A DNA stretch of 64,000 bases, taken from assembly GCF_020171785.1 (NCBI RefSeq), contig NZ_JAIVAE010000007.1:233347-297346 (forward strand), given 5' to 3'. The notes under the pieces are model-generated. The model was given only the letters and a program-made list of their open reading frames with translations, did not search any database and had not been told where the DNA came from. The position numbers and the translations under genes are program-made. Below, in pieces: positions 61,467 to 64,000 of the stretch. The first letter of the stretch is position 1; the number at the start of each line of letters is the position of its first letter. The DNA comes from Guptibacillus hwajinpoensis (GTDB lineage Bacteria > Bacillota > Bacilli > Bacillales > Guptibacillaceae).

Positions 61467-61892
61467 TTATACTGAGTTTTTCTGATACCAACTGAGCTGC
61501 TCTCCGATTCCAAGTCCTTTTAAAGGCACTTCATACACATAGTTGAATCGGTTAAGCTGAGGCTCAAGGTGTTTTCGATAAACGGAGCCACCGTGTAAAC
61601 ACACGAGGATATCCGTAGAAGTCTCATGTTGAGAGAATTGCTCAATTACTTTTTGAGCCCATTCTTCTCGTTGATGATGGGAAAATGTTTTAATTGAGAC
61701 GTCATAGGGGTCCATGATGTCTTCTGGTAATAAAAGTCCATCTTTGGCATTATAGAAATACATGCGGTCATAATGTTGAGATGCGTATTCTAACGTTTTT
61801 TGAAATAAAGGACTTTGGTAAAATTCCGTCACTGGTGCAGACTTATTACTTTTCTTGCGTGCTGTTGCTAAAAGTCCAACTTTCACAGTCAT
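61467..61892 (-). CDS. DUF6884-type protein
   Basis: A 141-residue cytosolic protein. VKVGLLATARKKSNKSAPVTEFYQSPLFQ and YNAKDGLLLPEDIMDPYDVS (cut for length: KVGLLATARKKSNKSAPV; NAKDGLLLPEDIMDPYD) are the DUF6884 pattern, with SAKHGLL-like core and a Tyr/Asp pair. It is usually linked to nucleic-acid handling but has no proven role. ATG at 61892 has GGAG eight bases upstream; the upstream in-frame ATG at 61922 lacks a site. Confidence 0.75.
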   Translation of the reverse strand: MTVKVGLLATARKKSNKSAPVTEFYQSPLFQKTLEYASQHYDRMYFYNAKDGLLLPEDIMDPYDVSIKTFSHHQREEWAQKVIEQFSQHETSTDILVCLHGGSVYRKHLEPQLNRFNYVYEVPLKGLGIGEQLSWYQKNSV

Positions 61893-62008
61893 ACGATTCA
61901 CTCCAAACGTGCATTTTGGCATTTATCGTTTACATACCCTTACGAACCAAAAAGTATGCTAAAAAAGTAAATAAATAGTGGAAAAAATATGGAAAAGGAG
62001 AGGTTGAA

Positions 62009-62713
62009 ATGCGTTTAGATAAATTATTAGCAAATATGGGCTACGGCACGAGGAAAGAAGTAAAAAAACTTTTGAAAACAGGCGTGGTTCGTGTTGATGA
62101 AGAGGTGATTAAGGATGCGAAGCACCATATCGATCCTGAAGAAAATCACGTAACAGTTTATGAAGAAACCGTAGAATATCGGGAATTCATTTACCTTATG
62201 ATGAACAAACCGGCTGGAGTTATTTCAGCAACGGAAGATGAAGAAGAAACTGTCATTGACATACTCATTCCTGAGGATCAAGTTTTCGAACCATTTCCAG
62301 TAGGGCGATTAGATAAAGATACAGAAGGATTATTAATCATCACGAATGATGGTAAGCTAGCTCATCATTTAACGTCACCAAAACATCATGTTCCGAAAAC
62401 TTATTATGCTAAAATTAGCGGTGTTGTATCAGAAAAAGATATTCGGGCTTTTGAGAAAGGCGTCACGCTTGAGGATGGATATGAAACAAAACCTGGAGAG
62501 TTAACGATTTTAAGTGCTGCTGAGGAATCCGAAATTGAGCTTACAATTCATGAAGGAAAATTCCATCAAGTAAAGCGAATGTTTGAAGCGGTAGGCAAGA
62601 AAGTCGTTTATTTACAGCGCATTCAGATGGGAGATATTCATCTTGATGGTGACTTGGAACCTGGAGAATACAGAGAGTTAACTGAGGAAGAGGTAACCAT
62701 TCTACAAAAGTAA
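62009..62713 (+). CDS. Ribosomal RNA pseudouridine synthase, RsuA family
   Basis: A 234-residue enzyme. The N-terminal S4 domain (MRLDKLLANMGYGTRKEVKK, GVVRVDE) binds RNA. The catalytic domain has MMNKPAGVISA, PVGRLDKDTEGLLIITNDG with the catalytic Asp, KTYYAKISG and EGKFHQVKRMFEAVGKKV. It resembles RsuA, which makes pseudouridine 516 in 16S rRNA (B. subtilis YtzG). GGAAAAGGAGAGG precedes the ATG. Confidence 0.9.
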   Translation: MRLDKLLANMGYGTRKEVKKLLKTGVVRVDEEVIKDAKHHIDPEENHVTVYEETVEYREFIYLMMNKPAGVISATEDEEETVIDILIPEDQVFEPFPVGRLDKDTEGLLIITNDGKLAHHLTSPKHHVPKTYYAKISGVVSEKDIRAFEKGVTLEDGYETKPGELTILSAAEESEIELTIHEGKFHQVKRMFEAVGKKVVYLQRIQMGDIHLDGDLEPGEYRELTEEEVTILQK

Positions 62714-62781
62714 TGGTTTGTTTCTTTACGACTGACTTGGGGAATAGCAGGAGTATTCAGTTGTGAAGGAGAGGATTTTTC

Positions 62782-63393
62782 ATGATTAAGGTTGGAAAAG
62801 AAATTCAAGATCATAAGTTGAAAAATGAATCATCTGCTGAATTGATTGTGAAGCAGGTTTACTTTGATCAGACACTTCGGCAAGCAACATATGTTGAGGT
62901 TGAGAAAAAAGAGATTTCTAATGAGAAAGATGCCGTTCCTGATCATCATGCAGATGAAATGCTTCACTCTATTCAAGCGTCAGGAGGCCAATTCACGCCT
63001 GATAATTATCCAGTTACAGACGACGATCGTAAAGAACGAGATGCAAATGAAACAATGATTGTTTCATTTAGTCAATTATCCTGGCAAGATGATGGCTATT
63101 TGCTTCGTGAAAGTCAGGATGAAATTCAAACGACGGTTTTAGCTGATCAATGTTCGAATAAATCGTTAAATAAAGCTGAAATTTTAACAGAAAGCGGAGA
63201 AGAGCTTGGCAAGGTGAAGGAAATTGTCATTGACAAAAGCGGCAGGGTCGAGGGATTTGAGCTTTCAGAAGGCTTTTTATCTGATTTTCTTTCAAGCGAT
63301 CAACCCTTTTTAAAATTGGACGAAGCAGTAAAGTATCAGCACGGTAAAATTATTGTCCCTACAGACTATCATCATACAATAAAAAAAGCGTGA
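62782..63393 (+). CDS. PRC-barrel domain protein
   Basis: A 203-residue soluble protein. The last 70 residues form a PRC-barrel (SLNKAEILTESGEELGKVKE, IVIDKSGRVEGFEL, KIIVP). The N-terminal part has another, more diverged, barrel-like half (MIKVGKEIQDHKLKNES, WQDDGYLLRES). It resembles YrrD/YsnF-type stress proteins. GAAGGAGAGG precedes the ATG. It ends 5 bases before the insertion sequence, so its own terminator is not visible. Confidence 0.7.
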   Translation: MIKVGKEIQDHKLKNESSAELIVKQVYFDQTLRQATYVEVEKKEISNEKDAVPDHHADEMLHSIQASGGQFTPDNYPVTDDDRKERDANETMIVSFSQLSWQDDGYLLRESQDEIQTTVLADQCSNKSLNKAEILTESGEELGKVKEIVIDKSGRVEGFELSEGFLSDFLSSDQPFLKLDEAVKYQHGKIIVPTDYHHTIKKA

Positions 63394-63432
63394 TATAGAA
63401 AGAGGCTGGGACAAAACCCAGTAAATTAAAAT

Positions 63433-63477
63433 AAGAGTGGCCCTGCGGACAAAGAATTTGTTCGCAGGGCCACTCTT
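63433..63477 (+). terminator. Long hairpin between the IS end and the transposase gene
   Basis: AAGAGTGGCCCTGCG (63433-63447) pairs with CGCAGGGCCACTCTT (63463-63477), with further pairs inside (ACAAA/TTTGT). T-run TTTCT follows. It would block readthrough from the PRC-barrel gene into the transposase. Confidence 0.8.
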
Positions 63478-63566
63478 TCTATATTTTCATCTTAATTTAA
63501 CAATAAAATAAGGGCAACCTCTGATAAAATTATAGTTACCACACAATAACCATCGGAGGTGCCCTT

Positions 63567-64000
63567 ATGTTTAAAGATTATAACATGAATCAAGTGATTT
63601 TGCCCCTAGATTTAGAAATGAAATTACAAGAAAATGATATTGCCTATGCCGTCCATGAGTTGGTCGAACAGATTCCGGATGAAGCTTTTTCTGTGTTCCT
63701 ACGTGATACGGGATGCCCTGCTTATCACCCACGTATGATGATGAAAGTTATTTTATGTGCGTACACCCAATCGGCTTTTTCAGGAAGAAAGATTGAAGGT
63801 CTCCTCAAAGATAGCGTTCGGATGATGTGGTTAGCGCAAGGGTATGAACCCAGCTATCGCACCATCAATCGGTTCCGTGTCCACCCAGAAGTCAAAGAAC
63901 TTCTTCGTCAGGGCTTCGTACAGTTTCGTTGTCAGCTCGTTCAAAAAGACCTCATTGATGATGAAGCGATCTTTATTGATGGTACGAAGATTGAAGCGAA
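63567..64000 (+). CDS. IS1182-family transposase, N-terminal part
   Basis: 144 codons are visible; the frame is open to the window edge. The N-terminal DUF772 domain is clear (HPRMMMKVILCAYTQSAFSG, RKIEGLLKDSVRMMWL, YRTINRFRVHPEV) and the first catalytic region is DDEAIFIDGTKIEA, carrying the first Asp of the DDE site. ATG at 63567 follows CGGAGGTGCCC. There is no frameshift in the visible part. Confidence 0.88.
   Translation, partial: MFKDYNMNQVILPLDLEMKLQENDIAYAVHELVEQIPDEAFSVFLRDTGCPAYHPRMMMKVILCAYTQSAFSGRKIEGLLKDSVRMMWLAQGYEPSYRTINRFRVHPEVKELLRQGFVQFRCQLVQKDLIDDEAIFIDGTKIEA

Larger units (their letters stand above)
63399..64000 (+). mobile_element. IS1182-family insertion sequence, left part (cut by window edge)
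   Basis: Sequence beginning about GAAAGAGGCTGGGACAAAAC is typical of the left end of IS1182-type elements. After a long hairpin comes the transposase gene. The right end lies outside the window, so inverted repeats and target duplication cannot be checked. Confidence 0.7.

Noticed and set aside
61145..61513. 122-codon ORF overlapping the collagen-like gene
   Set aside because: The 71-residue frame has the AAGGAGG site, Gly-X-Pro periodicity and a coherent coiled coil; the longer frame does not.

Overview
The window is a piece of a chromosome from a spore-forming Bacillaceae (Firmicutes). Gene content and order follow the B. subtilis yt* region: menFDHBEC, ytkD, ytlACD, pckA, metK, ytoA, ytpAB, ytqB, leuS, ytwF/ytvB, ytfP and ytgP. 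Strong AGGAGG-type ribosome sites, a T-box, an S-box and rho-independent terminators after most genes fit this. Divergence from B. subtilis proteins, a ba3-type oxidase and a BmrCD-type exporter suggest a related environmental (perhaps alkaliphilic or marine) genus, but the genus cannot be fixed from the sequence alone.

Layout. 1-4.5 kb: CapA-type protein (cut by the window edge), MobA-like transferase, an oxygen regulator Fnr and a three-gene ba3-type terminal oxidase; both fnr and the oxidase operon carry a perfect FNR box at the same distance from a -10 element. 4.5-13 kb: proC, a large membrane protein, squalene-hopene/sporulenol-type cyclase, speD, aldehyde dehydrogenase, PfkB sugar kinase, M42 peptidase. 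13-17.2 kb: a leader-peptide/terminator attenuator in front of a BmrC-BmrD heterodimeric multidrug exporter. 17.2-21.5 kb: DUF3231 protein, secreted nuclease, a zinc-ribbon miniprotein, an array of modular hairpin repeats, menI and menA. 21.6-29.1 kb: menF-D-H-B-E-C. With menA and menI, the window holds most of the menaquinone pathway, matching the quinol/cytochrome respiratory genes at its left end. 29-36 kb: many very small genes, a UvrD-like helicase, an orphan EcsB-like protein, a YjcZ-family sporulation peptide. 36-44 kb: ytkD, CDF cation exporter, an HMP/nitrate-type ABC importer, pckA, S-box metK. 44-51.5 kb: PPOX flavoprotein, a UDP-glucose-dehydrogenase-like pseudoenzyme with a GT4 glycosyltransferase and PAP2 phosphatase, gamma carbonic anhydrase, ytpA-ytpB and mnmM. 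52-63.4 kb: T-box leuS, two rhodanese-like proteins, lytic transglycosylase, DEAD helicase, ytfP, ytgP (MurJ), RsuA. 63.4-64 kb: the start of an IS1182-type insertion sequence that runs off the window.

The most unusual points are: the paired FNR promoters of fnr and the ba3 oxidase; a compact ribosome-controlled attenuator before bmrCD; a speD gene whose real start looks like AUC; a family of modular hairpin repeats whose arms differ between copies but stay complementary, bracketing menI and abutting the metK promoter; and a UDP-glucose-dehydrogenase homologue that has lost nearly all catalytic residues. No defence island, prophage, CRISPR array, rRNA or tRNA gene was seen.
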